Shown: piece by piece, positions 11,690-26,600 of the stretch
How the letters are laid out: each line of letters starts with the position of its first letter
How positions within the stretch are numbered: position 1 is the first letter of the stretch
From: Gymnothorax reevesii
Taxonomy: Eukaryota; Chordata; Actinopteri; Anguilliformes; Muraenidae
Assembly (NCBI GenBank): GCA_029721435.1
Contig: CM056573.1
Span: 7,601,001 to 7,665,000, forward strand
Length of the DNA: 64,000 bases
Direction of reading: 5' to 3'
Notes under the pieces: generated by a model
Database searches by the model: none
The model's input: the letters and a program-made list of their open reading frames with translations, nothing else
What the model was told of the DNA's origin: nothing
Program-made: the position numbers and the translations under genes

Positions 11690-14600
11690 GTGAGGACAGT
11701 CGGCGACCGAGCGGCAAAATTGGTCGACGAAGGCCAGCAAGTCCGCCGGACGAAAAGCCGCCGTCTCTTTAACAGAGCTTTCTTACTGGCATCGTTCTTC
11801 ATGTCATGAGTAGAAAGCCTTGTGGCAGTGTTTGTGATTCTGTCCGAAACCAAAACAGGTCTCGTTGACCTTTTGTTGTTGACTGGGGCTTTGATGTTTG
11901 AGAGTTGAAGCTGATCTGGGGAGATGACAAGCAGGCGTCAGGGTAAAGGAAAGACAAGAATCTTAAAGACGCAGCACACGGGCGGCTGATTCAGTCGCTA
12001 CAGAAATCTCTCCAGCTTAAGACATCTTTCCCCACGAAATTTGAGACTGAATAACACTGAACTGCAGTACATACATTCTGAATCCCGATTGCACTCACCG
12101 ACTGTTGATGAATGAATCAAAGCTGACACTAACAAGCAGAAAGCTGCGATCAATAAACACTCTCCCCACCGAGCATTTTTTTTAAGTTGTCTGCCACTGC
12201 CAACATTTTTGACTATATTGATCTTTCGCTACCTATATTTGTGTGGAGATGTGTTACAGCGCTCTCTACCACATAACAGTGAAAACTTTGATTGGCAGAA
12301 TATCTCATCAATGGTTAGGGAAGCGTTTTGTCCTAATTGCTAGAAAATCTGGTCAATGGTGTGGGACGGGTCAATTAACCACCATTAAGTTAGCTTTGGG
12401 ACTGTTGAACACATAACAGACAGGTTTTAAATACAGATTAATGTTAGTCTCGGTTCCATCATGGAAATTATTCATACAAAACTCAACATGGTTCTTGACT
12501 AAGTTTAATGTATGTCTGTGAAACCAGCCTATTGTACGATATCAATATACCCCCCACATAGAACATGTCCTCTTGCAGGGCTCCCAAAATCAAGGTCCTC
12601 AAGGGCCGAGAACTGCTGGATTTCCACCCTCCCTGTACCTGGGAGTCAGGAATGAGGACGGTCTGGCCAATTAGCGGCAATAATTGTTCACCTAATTTCC
12701 AAAAGGGAGAGAAAACCAGGGCTGGGTTTAGACTAGAGGGCCAGATTTGGGGAGCCCTGTACTACTGTAACAAAGGGCTGTTCCTGAGAGACATGGCCTC
12801 CAGAAGGGTTTGGGTCTGAGCCCTGTAAACCAAGAGTAGACCTACTCATTTTCAATTTATTTTTTTTTTTTTCATTTTTAGAAACCGCCTCTCAAAGTAC
12901 GGAAGTTAGCAGTCAGTGTACAACTTTGATGTAAAACTTGCTGTAACACATTATATTTCTTAACGTAAAATACCTCATCGGAAACTTTTCCAATTTTTCC
13001 TCCCTGAGTGGAGTAATGGACAAACATGGAGTTAGACCACTGTCGTTCTCAGGCGCTCATTTGTGAGATGATCAGTGGAGAGGTGAGATGAGAGATAGTG
13101 TGCCTTGTTTCCTCAGCAGGCAGGGAAAGCCCGTCCATGAACGAGGCTTCAGACGACATCGACGACCCCATGGCTGTGCCAGAAGACCTGTCTGCCAGCT
13201 CCGGACAGCAGCACAGCAATAAGACCGATAAGGGACTCGGTGAGTAGCCCTTCTACCTGCCCAACCCCACATGAACGCCATTCTCACTGCTCGTCTACAC
13301 CTGGTAGGACAGCTCAACATGAGGAGAACCACAAAAACCGCTAAAAAGATATCTGCACCTCAAGGGTTCTAGAATCTTCTAAAAACTGACTAAAGGTCGT
13401 GAGAACACACCGTTTAGTGAACCTGACAGGAAGAGTTGATCACATCTGAGGAGTCATGGTCTCTGTTCTACTATCAATAAATGGAGTGAAGATGTGTCTG
13501 AGAGACGTGTTTGAAAGATATTATCTCAGAATGAATTTTCCTCCTTAACCTATTGCTGTTCACACTTGTTTATCCAAATTATCTCTGTTCTCCCCATTAA
13601 AAATTAGAAAACGTTCCTCAGTCAGCATCCCCTGGCCTCCTCTCCATGTGATCATTGGTTAATTTCATGGGCTAATCGCGGATTTTCCCCAGTTTTTCGC
13701 CCCTGTCCTTTTGTGTGATCTGGAAATCCATCTCCACTGATGAGGGGAAAAATACAGTCTGTTAAATGAATTAAGCTGCTTTCACACCGGACGCGAAACA
13801 AATTATTCGCACGACAGATTACATTCAAAGTCAATGCAAACACGCGAATACACGCGAAACGCGTATATTCGCGTCCTTGCATTGACTTTTAATGTAATGT
13901 GTCCCGCATAAAATTTGTTTTGCGTCCGGTGTAAATGCAGCTTTAGGAAGATGGAATAAGACGTTTCCTTATGAATATCTGGAGCAACTTCTTTGCAGAT
14001 GTAAATTTTTCTTAAATAGGTGCTTTTTTTTGACTAAAGGAGTAATGAACCCTCTTACACCACGTTGTCAGAATTGCGATAGTTACATTCCACGAAGAAA
14101 AAAAATTATCTGCTTAGCGGTAAACCATTACAAAATGAGCCACACATTTTAACTAACAAAAATCTTCTCCGCAAAAAATCCTTTAACACAACACAAAGCA
14201 GGTTTGGCCAGTTATTGTTTGCTTTTCAGCAGGGGTAAATTGATCTTCTGCAGCTTTTAATGTGATGAGTTAAATATTGTTTCCTCTTTCAATTAAATTA
14301 TTTGCAATATATCACAATGTTAACATGGGAGGTCTGTTCTTCATGACATGCGCGGTTAGTTCTGACACAACGTGGCTTTGAAGGGTAAATCCCATTGAGC
14401 ACTGAGAGTGTGAAATGGAGAATTCATGGGATTGCAAATTTGGTTGTAGAAAAAAATGGATACAAGGGGAATCCCCAGGACCAGCTAAGGTCACAACTGA
14501 AAACGACAGGTCGCACAATTTCAAAAGACTTTTTAAAAATGTCTAACTTCAGTTGATGAGAGCCGGGCAGTACCCATATCCGCTGGTGCATATTATCAAA

Positions 14601-17600
14601 GAGAACGTGACTTGTTGTGTGTATGCATTCCGTGTACCATAAAAAAATTAATTTCTATTTAGATTGTCCGTGGACACGGTAAATGAGTGTAGGCAGTTGC
14701 TAGCGAACCCCTGTATCCTGTAAAGACCAGAGCACATTCAGCTAAGCTTAATAATGATATGACTGCTACGCTCAGAGTAATTCATCTGCCAAAGCTCTGA
14801 AATTGACCTCAGGTTTTTTTACATACCCTGGATTTAAAAATTTTTTGCATTACATAATTCTCAGGGTTTCTGATTATCTTTTGGTGGTGTTATAAAGCGT
14901 GCTACAAGCACCAAAAACAAGAAAATTGTGTGGGCATGCCCGGAACTGCATAGTGTCAGGTGGGGTCAGTCCAGTTTATAAGCAGTGTAAAAGCATCGAC
15001 ACTGAAACTGCCCAAAGCAAGCTGGCAAACGCAACACAAGTGCCTAACTGACATCACGCTTTTAATTCTTTTCAGGGAAGCACATGCAGTGTGAGGTGCA
15101 TGTAGAAATCATTTCTAGCGAAGCAGCAACGACATGTTACGCAAGCAGATCATCAACAACTAAAATGTGATGTGTTGTTTGCTGTTTGGAGTTGACATTC
15201 AGTGTCACCAATGTATGAAAATATTTTTTAGAATTCCTCCTTATGAAGTTATGACTGAGAATTACTTTCTATTTTTTCCGCAGAAATAGGAAATGTTAAG
15301 GTAGAGCAGTAGGGATGTAGCAGTGTAATCCTTCATTATCAGCTTATATTAGCCCATCTTGTGTTTAAAAATGATCCATGCTTCTGTGAAAATGCTTCCC
15401 CATGCCCAAATAAGTTTTTGTATCCCAGCCTGAAGTCCTTGTTTTGGCCATTTCATTAGGTGTATGTGTGCACTTGCTTGTTAACACTTTCCCTGCCAGT
15501 ATATCTTTTTTAAGTTGCCAGCCACTGCCAGCATCTTTGATAATATTTATTGAATTTTTCGGTAACTATGTTCGTCGGAAGATCAGTAGCCGAACCCTTT
15601 ACCATATATAACAGTGAAAACACTGATTTCCGAAATATCTCCTCAATGGCAGGGGAAACATCGTCATAATTGACAGCAAATCTCATAAATGGTGAGGAAT
15701 GGGTTAATGCAATTATCTAATCAGCCAATCACGTGGTTGGCTCTCAACGCATCAAACCATGGGGACATGGTACGGAAGTTCGGTCAATACGGCTTCATTC
15801 TGCTCGATAACATCAAGATGGTGAAGAAAAGCGTTTTTTGCGTGTATTGGCGTCTTTGCATTGACTTCGAATGTAATCTGTCGTACAAAAAATTCGTTTC
15901 GCTTCCGGTGTGAAAGCAGCTTAACTCAAATAGCCGTGCAGAGACCAGACCGGGGTCCACTCCTGAACAGGAAACTACAGTGGATAAAGACTACAATAAC
16001 CAAAGGGCCACCAAAACTGGGCAGGAGTCAGAGGAGAGGAAAGACATTAGCTGCGTTCGAAATCGCCCCCTATCACGGATATAGTGCACTATATAGTGTG
16101 TCCGCAATTTTGTAGTGTTGTTCGAATTCTTTTCATTCACTATATAGTGGACTATAAAATACCCAAAATGCACAGCGGAATCAAGTGAGCAAGCGATGTA
16201 CACTACATTGTAGTAGCGTCTACCACAATGCACTGCGAACTTGTTTTTCCACAGAAGAAGAATGTGACGCGCGAGATGGCTCCGTCCTGGAGAAATACAT
16301 TCTCCAATGTACCCAAAAAGCTGCTTTCACACCGGACGCAAAACGAATTTTTTGCACGACAGATTCCATTCAAAGTCAATGCAAAGACTAATAATTAGCT
16401 AACTGGCTAATCATTGATATGTTACCAAGCTTGTTAGGTAGCTTGCTAACTAAGTTATACAGCCACCATATTTGTTATATCTACGTGTAAAGCACATTCC
16501 AGAAAACCATCACAGGGTCCAACAGTAAACTGCTTTCACACCGGACACATTTCGCGTGTATTTGCGTCTTTGCATTGACTTTGACTGTAATCTGTCATGC
16601 GAAAAATTTGTTTCGCGTCCGGTGTGAAAGCAGCTTAAAGTGTCTGGTTTGTTTACATGATGCTCGGCGCGTCCGCTCACATCACAGGAATATCCAGCAC
16701 ATTTGCTTGACGCAACAATGTTCAGAAAATTCTGGTTTAGTGTCTGAAATCTCCTTTGGTCATTCCCTATGTAGTGCACTATATCATATACACGATGTAG
16801 GGGATAGGGAGTGAGTGAATGAGTGGACGATTCCGAACACAGCTTTTGCCTGGTCTCACAAAATCTCAAATTCTGATGCAGTGTTCAGGTGGTAGGTGTC
16901 AAACTTTGGCACTTACAACATGAATCCAGGGATTCATCCTGCCTTGTTTTAACGGCTCGGGCTGTCTGTGGTTGTGAAAAAGTACGGGGAAATTTTTCTC
17001 AGGTCCTTTAATACAACTATTTGAGTGTCAATTAAAAGCCATTCAACCTAAATTTGTTGCTGACCATGAGCAAAACTATTGCCAAATTCACTCCATCATC
17101 TAATGCAGTTGTTCCCAACCCAGTCCTCAAGGACCCCCTGCCCTGCAGGTTTTTGCTTCAGCTCGACTCTTTCACACCATGATCCATTTAAGGGCTCCAT
17201 GCTGATTGGTTGAAAAATATCCTGAACAGGGTGTGCATGAAGGTGCACTGGGCCTAAAATGGATAAGGTGTGCTAAAATAGAGCTGCAACAATAACCTGC
17301 CAGACAGGGGGTCCTCGAAGACTGGGTTGGGAAACACTGGTCTAATGGCTGCATTCGGAGGTATTCCGCTTCAAGCCACAAGGTACAAACCGTCTCAAGC
17401 CGGCTCCATGAACATTATTAGTTCAGTGTATTCTATTGACCTCTAATGTCGCCGTAGACTGTTCGGGCACAGTCGACGGCAGATAGCACACTTTTAGGAT
17501 GTGGTGAATTGGGAGATAGGCAGCCGATGAATCTGCTGCAATAGCATGATGCAATCTTGCCGACATGGAACAGACTCTTAATATAAAGGGCATCTAAAGT

Positions 17601-20600
17601 CGATTCCCATTGTTTTTGTTTATCAGCCAATCAGCGAGCCGCAACTGCACAAACGAACTGAAATAGAAGGATTATTTATGCATGTACACAAAACGTTGGT
17701 TTAAGAATTAAATTGGTCATGTGACAATGCAAGACGTCAACAAAAGCCAGTTATTTGTTTGTAAACATTGGATGTTCAACGTCCCGTCTGAGAATCGACT
17801 TTAGATGCCCTTTAACCTGATGTTTCCAGCACCTTGTGGAATCAATGCCAGGGGAATGGGGGTCTCACCTCATATTAGGAGAACCTAATAAAGTGGTCGA
17901 GGTTTATATCTGAGTGAAATGTTGGAGGAAGTGATACTGATCTATGGCTGCGTGTTTAGGCAGGTACGGTTGTTTATTGTGGGCTTGGCAGCGTTCATAC
18001 ATGGCATGGCCTTGTGCAGTTCAGGCAGGTGTGGCATTGTTTTGGTGGGTATGATTTTGTTCTGATGGATTTGGTTGCCTTCTGGTGAGATTGGTTATGT
18101 TCAGGTAGGTGTGGTGACTTTTCGGTGAATTCGATTGCATTTTTACTCAAGTGGTTGTGTTCTAGCGTGTTTGCTTGTATTCTGCTGGGTAGGTAAATTA
18201 TGTCCCAGTTGGGTGTTGTTGGGTTCTGCTAGGTAGGTACAATTATGTCTTAGTAGGGTGTAGTTGTGTCCTGTGGCCAGGTTGGTGTGTGAATTTCCAT
18301 CAAGGTAGTGATGTATTGTTGAGAGGAGGTGTCATTTTATTCGTGTTAGCTACTTTGGTACCCCTGCGAAGGGTAGGGACACATGTTCACCTTTAGATCG
18401 GTAGGCATAGCTACCCCTCAGCAAGAATATGTGATTCATACAATAAAGAGTACATGAGTGTGGACTGTAATTAACATATTTAAAGGCCTTTTGTTGTTAT
18501 TATGAAAAGAATAGGTTACACTTCCACATCACAGCAAGTTCTCAGGTTTCAAAGAGCATTGGAGCAAAGTAGAACTCTTTAAATTACGCTAAATATTTGG
18601 TAAAATATATGTTTTCCTGTTCGTAACATGCTTTCTTTCTGTTTTAAACCGTGACTTGTTTCCTCAGTATTTTCATAACTGTACTTCTAAGGCAGGGCTG
18701 AGAATTATCCAACCTAATCACATGGCACTTTAATACACCAGTGCACCCACAGTCTAAAGTGCTCACTGAATGCATTTGAAAGAGCATAATGCATCTGAAG
18801 TACAGATGAGGTTTTCTTTTGTCTAGGGGCATAATCTGATCACTTCTCAGTCACAGTATCACTTAAAGTGTCATGAATTTCACAAAGGAACCACCACAGA
18901 TCAGCAGAACATGTGTATAGAACCTTTACTGATGGACTTCGAACACAGGGGAAACTTGCAAGGCCACAGCCTGGTACAGTAGTAATGGGTTTCGATTAGC
19001 TAACAGGATTAGCTATAACAGCGAATAAACAGCATTTGGTGTTTCCAAGCCGTGGTCACATACAGTCCAGGGACTGAAGCTGGGTGGTCAAAATGACAAA
19101 GCTGATGGTCTGTCTGTACTCCAGAGATGGCAATGGGGCATGGGGAGGCTGTCCCTAAAAAAGTGCTCAAGGTGCAACTGCATTTTTTTAAGAATACCAA
19201 AGAAGAAGAGGGCTACACTCAAGTTAAAGAGCCGGCTAAAGTACTTCAGACAGGCACAGCCATCCAGTAACTAATGACACAATCTTGGCAACTTACATGC
19301 ACAGTAAATCAATCAACGTGAGGATTGGGAATATAATAGTTATAAAAGAGGGCTGGGAATTAAATGAGACAATAAGTAATCAATTAAAGGAGACGATACT
19401 GCAAGCTAATGCAGGACTGCTGAAAGATGGAGGACAATAAAGGCGGCAATTAAGATGTGACATGAAGCCTGTGGGCTTTCTATATACATTGCTGCAATCA
19501 GAGAGCAAAGGAATGGGCCTGCTGCAACCGGGAGTCAGTTATTGCAACTATACAGGTGCTTATGTGTAGAATTTACAATGCCAGCAAGAATTCATGCGGA
19601 AATGAAATGAAATCCCTTTGTTGAGGATTAGCTTATACTTGAAAGTATTAGTAATGTCACATGAGAGCTTAATTTAATGTCCTCTCAGGGGATGGGGAAA
19701 GAGTCTTCGTTTTCTCAAATGGTCTTATTTGCAAATTCAGATTCAGACGACTTTATTTGTCCCAAAAAATTCAGTTTCTCCAGTGTGCCGGGGAAGGTAG
19801 ACTGCAGCGGGTCGCACACTGAGAAGCGCCCTGGACACTATTCCTTCAAAAATGAAGAACACATATAGGCCGAAAATGGACAAATATATGCAGAACACAG
19901 AACAAACATATATAACATATATTGATGACATCAGACATAAGTTTTTGTTTTTGTTCCCTATGGTTTGACTTAGATTGTCATACGTGATGCGAAAATAGTT
20001 GATATGTGGTAATGTACATCGTGCAATGTGCAAACCTGTCCAGGTCTGATGTTGGCATGAAGATGTGAGGGAAATGCGTAAACAAAACTGTGAGTTTAGT
20101 CCAGAACCCTGCTTCTCATGAATTGTCAAATTTGCAGATCTTTAAAGGGCTACTCCACCCAAAGCAAGATTTGAATCCATTTCTGCTGATCTTTTTTTTA
20201 TTTTCGCATGAATATAGTCGTCCAGACAGTTTTACAAACCACCCTTTTTAGCGACTGTGCTGTGACATGGTTTTTTTCTTTCTGGCAAACCGCTCAAACA
20301 TCTAGTCATCGAGTGTAGATTGTGGCCGATGATATTTTCGGACACTCTCTGACCCCAGGTCTTGAGTAATGCCAGCAATTTTTACATGGTAATTGCTGGA
20401 GTTTCTTTTACCCATTAAACTATCCTCTTCACAATATACTCAATCATAATAAGCTCATGTCCTCTTCCAGGCAGACTTTTAACATTGCAGTTTGCCTAAC
20501 ACTTTGGAATTATTGCCCTAATCTTTAAAATTGGGATTGTCAACTTATAGCTATTTTGTTTTTGCAATTCCTATAATTTGTTTAGCGGAGCAACATTCTT

Positions 20601-23600
20601 TTGCCTTTTTTTCTTGGGGGGGAGGACAATCCCTGTTTTGAAAGTAGAAGCGGGTTCCAATATTCTGCCCTAACTGCCTGGATTTGCTGATTAGAACCAG
20701 GAGGTTGTGCTAATTGGTGATATCAGCTGGTTGAGTTGATGGGTGGAGGGAAAACATGGCAGGACTTCTACTTTCTCGTCCCTGGAATGTCCACCTCGAG
20801 TCTAAGCTTTGATAATCGAAGGCAAAGGGACATTAGCTGGTGTATCTCCTCATATTCATAATTCAGGGAAACAGGATATCATAGTTGACCATTTAAGTTT
20901 ATCTTATCTTAATGGTGAAAAGTAAAACATTAATGGAAATATGCATAAATTAGATTTTTTTGTATTAGGTCTTCCAGGGGTGCGAATGTTTGTGGCACAT
21001 TTGTCTCTGGAGGAAAAATATATTTTAAGATATGATTTTTAAGATTTTTTTTTTCTTTGATCATTTTCTTTGAGTTCATAAAACTGCGGACCTATATATG
21101 GGTCTGTCAAATGCAGCCGCTGTATTCAAACATGTGGAACTTCAGGCCTATTTTACATCATAGTGGAGATCCCAAGGTTTCCAGTGATCCCAAATATGTC
21201 CCCCTGAATTGTAGGGAGAATGAGCATCAAATGATGCACAAAATTTAGATATTTTAAATTTGATGTCAAGTTGTTGCCATAAGACCATGGCAGCCAGGGT
21301 TTTAATATTTCTCTCAATACAAGCATACCGTCAGTGAAGTGCTGCAACCAGTGGATACAGAGTAAGTGTGTGACATTGTCCTATGATCTGAGAAAAAAAA
21401 AATCCTTATCTGACCTTGAAACTGCTTAAGGGAAAGCCTAAGCTAAAAGTTTAGGGTGGTTAATTAAAGTTTAGATTTTTGCTGACATTTTCAATTAAAG
21501 CTGGGAATGTATTCAACTGAAGCATCGACATGACTTCCACAAACTGTGGTTGAGGATGTTTACTGCTCTGTCCTTGTGGCATCTGGTAGGTTTTAGTTAT
21601 ACCACAAGTTACATGAGTAAATTGAGGGTGTTGAAACATGTCTTCTGTAACCACGTTAAGTCTGAACTGTTCCCAGTTGTTGCCCAAGTCACTTGCTGCC
21701 ATCGGACAAGCATGTGGCCTCATGCCTGACCAAAGAGCAGGAAGACTTTCAAAATTAAAACTACTCACATTGTTTACCATTTCTTTTGATCTAAATCGAG
21801 CAAAATTATTTCATACTGCCACACATATTGCCATATTACCAGGGTAAAACCAATTAATTCAATATTTCCATGGCTGTCTTTCTTATATAAACAAAACTGG
21901 TGATTGAAGCAAAGTGATTAAAGAAAGCAGTATCTGTTATTGTAGTGCACTAGTTTATCTTAAACCATTCCCTCCTATATTTTCTTCTGAAACTGAACCC
22001 CTTGAGTCCTACGATTTTTTGGGGGTATGGTCGTGGTCGGATAAAATAGAGCTGTAGTTGTGGTGGTGAAATCTGGTGGATATTTCATGACATAATAAAC
22101 ATAAACACACATTTCAGTTATACTAGACATTTATAAGTTTGACTTGTGATTTCTATTGAGGCTGACACAGGCTGTATTGCGCTCACTACATTACACTCGA
22201 TCGGGTCAGAAAGAGTGTTTTCTCTAGTCCCGGGTGATACTCATCACGTCAGTGTGGAGAGAAGCAAATCTTTTTTCCTGCAGGATTCAACTAATTGTTT
22301 GTCCTTCATTTTCTGGGTCTTCTGTATAAAAGTTTTTTATTTCACATTGTTAGAGGCTGAACGGTGTGTGGAGGGCAAGAGTCAATTTATCATGTGTACT
22401 AGATGCAAGAAGGCTAATCAGATACCCCAAGCTGAACATGTCGTTGGCAGGAAAGCTTTAGTTTCTACATTGTCGAGTGGAAAACTACAGGAAGAGTGTG
22501 GGCAAAAGTGTGGGCAAATCTGTGAAGAGAGACAGAGGGCTGTTACAGGAAGAGGATATAGTGGGATTGGCTGCTGAGAAGGGAGGAGGAAGTCTAAAGC
22601 TAGTAGTTTTGGACAGTTATTCCTGGCCTCGGTGGTTTTGCAGTGGCCCGCCATGAAGTTCCCCATGAATCAAACAAGAGAATTTCCCTCAGTTTTCCAT
22701 TTTATATCGTCTTCTATTCAGTGCCTTAATAACTGTACACAAGAATTGAACCTTGACTACTGCGAAAATATATTTTCCTATTCCTGATATTGATGCTCCT
22801 GGAGAACAAGGCCTTTCCTGGATGCTGGTCTTGTACCAATTTATGGCGACAATTACTTGCAAACATCAGCTGTTTCAATTTGCATTATTATTCCGTTTTT
22901 TTTTTCACCTCATTACCAGTTCTCATTTGCCACCGCTCCAACGTTTTGAGAAGCACTGCAGACCTGAGTGGCAGGAATGGATGTATATTTACAAATAAAA
23001 TAAAGTTGACCTGACAAACATCAAATATCTTGCCTTCATATTGTCTGCAATGAAATGCAAGTCAAAGTAAATTTACAGACTACTGCTTTCTGTTGCCATA
23101 CGTCTTATCCATACCGTCCCATCTCTTTCTGAGTTGAGGTTGTAGCATAAATTTCCCGTTCAACGTCCTACCACTGCAACTCAAGACTAGACTAGTCAAG
23201 ACTTAAACTTTTGACACACTGAAAAATCTTGGATTTTGAACAATTTGGAGAAGAATGTGCCCTTGTGCTTCAGATTTTTGTTTAGCTGCATAACCCCATA
23301 CGCCATAGCAGTTGAGCTTCATATCGTTGACTAAGGACCAGATATTCTCCTTCAGTAACTTCTTGTTCAGAGCAGAATTCTTGTTTCCACCAATTCAGGC
23401 AAGTCACACAGGTCCTGAAGCAGCATCCCCCCCCCCAATATACTATTATTGACATACTTAACTGTTGGAATTATGTTCTTATTGTGGAATGCAGTGTTTG
23501 CTTCACAAGAGATGTGACAGGTAACATAAGGCATTACCCCAAAAGGATAGGGGGTCATCAAGGTGTTTTTTGGCAAATGTGAGACAAGCAGTTTTGTTTC

Positions 23601-26600
23601 TCTTGGTTATCAGTGGTTTCTGCCTTACAATTATCCCAATGAATACCATTTTGCCGAGTCTGTTACTTGCTGTTGAATCAAGAACAATGCCTGTACCTGA
23701 GCTGTAGGAACTCAGTAGTTCCTCAGATATTTCTCTGGACTTTCCAGATGAGTCATACATGCGCTCTTTGAGGAATTTGGATAGGCTGACCTGCTCTGAG
23801 AAGATACCCCTCTTTTCCAAACTTTCTCCATTTGGAAACAGTTCCTTGTTGCAGTTTGTTGTTATCTCAGGGTGTTAGAATTATCCCTTTGCAGACTGAT
23901 ACGTTTCAATAATTTTTTTGCCTCTTCCAGAATTTCTTTAGATTGCAGAATAGTGTGGCACTTGTTGAGACCACTTAGTCTATTTGACATGGCTGAGTAG
24001 ATTCTCTTTGAGTGCTATTTAGATTCAACACAGTTGACATTAATCATGCCTAGAAGTGTCTGGTCTAATTTTACCAAAATATAAATTGAATTTGGTTAAT
24101 TGGCTGACTGAGTTACAAAAGGTTCCATTACTTGTTCCCATGGGCAGTTGGGATACATCATTTCTTCAATAAATGAAGCAGTCATTTTAAAACATTATTT
24201 TGTGTTTATTCACCTTCATTTGCATTTAAAAAATATATTTATTGATTGTTTTTAAATAATTAATTGCGACAGATATGCTAAAATAGAGGAAATCGGTTAG
24301 GAATCAAATACTTATTCATGACACTTGCATAGACACAAGATTCCATCTCATAATTTATGCCAGGTTTCACCCAGATTACCCAGTTTTCTTTGCTATTCTC
24401 ATGCTCCTAAATTCAAACTATGTGAGTTTTGAATGCTTGAAATGGGGATCACAGACAAGTCTTAACTGCTGTTACATATTTCAGTTCCTAACTGTTTTTA
24501 TATTTATTTCTATTTTGATGAAAAAATTGAAATATTTGTCTTCTTAAACTGCATTGTGTTCCAACATGGCTAATCGCTTAAATTTCAAATTTATGAAGGC
24601 ATCATCCTGGCCCCATATTCATCTGTGGATTCACAAAGTGAAAGGATGCATCGTATAACAGTATTTGCAGACATCTCCATTGTTTTATCCATCTTCTGGT
24701 TAAGGGATTATCTTTGTCACACTTGTCCTGATGTATCCAATCTTTAATCCTTAGTAAACATTCCCTGATGTTAGTCATTGCACATGTGCAAATCAAACAA
24801 AACCAAAAAATACATCCTGACAAGCAATTTGCTCATGTACACTAACAGATTTCATACACTACATTGAGATATTAACTTTAGCGTGTAAATAGACTCCTAC
24901 ATTTGGTTTTCAGTTTGGTAAAGCAGTTATGGCATGTGACTAGGAGGGTAATGTTCTTTTTCTTTCTCTCTGACAAGTGCAGCCAACAATTTACCAATGG
25001 CCATTAAAAACAGGAAGCAAAGGCATCCGTAGGGATAATGAAACAGTCTGTGACCGTTAAACAGCTCCCTGAGTGCAGCCATTGTCTTTGCGGTACCTGA
25101 GGTCTCTGTGGTTTAGGCCCAGACTGGACTGCCCTGGTTCTGGATTGCGACTGATATTTCTGGCTTTTGTTCTCCTGGAGCTTGTGTGCTTGATATAGAT
25201 TATCAAGATGGTGGGCCGGAATGTTCTCAGTCTCAGTGTGTGTTTATAATCTGTGATCAATAAACCTGTGAATCAATGTAATTACATATTTTTGGGATGG
25301 GACGGAGAAAAACATCGTAAAATTTCTGGCAATCCGAGACCAGAGCTTACTGCTGATTTTGGTCATGAATTGAATTAGAAATGAGGAAACAAGGAATGTT
25401 TTTAGTATGTTTATAATACCTTGTTAAGAATGCATCCGAGCTCTGGCTGACAACAAACTAACATTGGGGACAGAATTTCCTGCCTTCACTGGGCATTACT
25501 ATACTGACTAATCAACATATTAAATTGTCAGTCTTCGGTTACACAATCTTACATGGCATTGGATAATTCCACAATCCATTTGTAAGCCAGTATTTCATTT
25601 TTAATCAATCCTTTTTTCCCCTTAAGGTCCAGTATTTAATTTTTGTAGCCTGTTCCACAGGACATTTTAAAGAGAAGCAGAACTGCATGTAGCTCTCAGT
25701 GGGATGGACAGCTGGGGACAGGCAGCAGGGGGTCACTGAGACGAATTTGCTGAGTTTGCATGATTTTGCAGTATTTCTTTAGATGACATAAATGCAGGAA
25801 AGAAATTTGGTTAATATAACAAACGATAAAATGCTTTATTAATCTCCATAAAAATGAAAGCAAGCTGCTGAAAGAAAACAAAAAAAGTATATTGCACATG
25901 CGGCTTACTATTGTGCGTACTCCTGACGCCCAACGGAGCGTATTGGCTGTATTGGTGAAGAAGTTGATCCAGCCTCTTTTCAGCTGCCATGCTCTAATTG
26001 CAGCAGAACGAGCACATTGACGGAACACTGCGAAACTGGGATAACACTTGCTTTCATCGCACATTACAATGAAAATCTGGCCCCTGGTGCGTACTTCTAT
26101 TTGAGAAGTAACATCCTATAACATTACTTTTTCAGCGATTGAAATGATGAACTGATATCCATCATCAAACGTCGATATTTGTTTCATTATACGAGTCATT
26201 TTTTGCGGAAAAGGTCACTCATTGCACTGATAAACTAGAAATGCCCTACTTTGTGTTCTGAACCTTTCGTTCAGGTTAGCTGGTAGAGTCAGTGCTACAA
26301 AGAGGAGAATTTTTTAAACTTGATTTCATTTGAGTGATATTTTACCAAATTAAATTGGTTCACTGAATTTTGGGCTAGGATAAAATCTGCACATAAACAA
26401 AAACAAATCTCGCTGTGCTCACTGTGGTAATTAGGTAATTAGTTCGCTGTCGGTGTTGTACATGTTCATTGCGAACTTTTTAAATCCTTATTACAACAAC
26501 AGCTTGTGAGATAATAAATTTGATGACCGCTGGTTATTTCAATTATGACAAACCTGCATGTTCGTCAGGCACCAAAATTTTGGAATCAGAGGCTTTAAGA

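Larger units (their letters stand above)
16049..16844. mobile_element. Inverted-repeat DNA element, family B, carrying family A copies
   Basis: The left end agctgcgttcgaaatcg is mirrored at the right end by cgattccgaacacagct, and both ends carry tagtgcactatat motifs. Two family A MITE pieces lie inside, so this appears to be a host element with later insertions. Confidence 0.6.

Noticed and set aside
13652..13882. Shared protein-like text in frames near 13.8, 15.9 and 16.6 kb (NVICRxxNxFRxRCESSL)
   Set aside because: The similarity comes from copies of the palindromic MITE, not from a conserved protein.
21460..21780. Minus-strand frame with a faint resemblance to a retroelement gag N-terminus (GNNWEQFR)
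   Set aside because: The similarity is a few residues only, with no reverse transcriptase or LTR nearby.
22146..22577. 143-residue open frame in intron 2
   Set aside because: No recognisable family, no splice-site logic, and composition like the surrounding intron.
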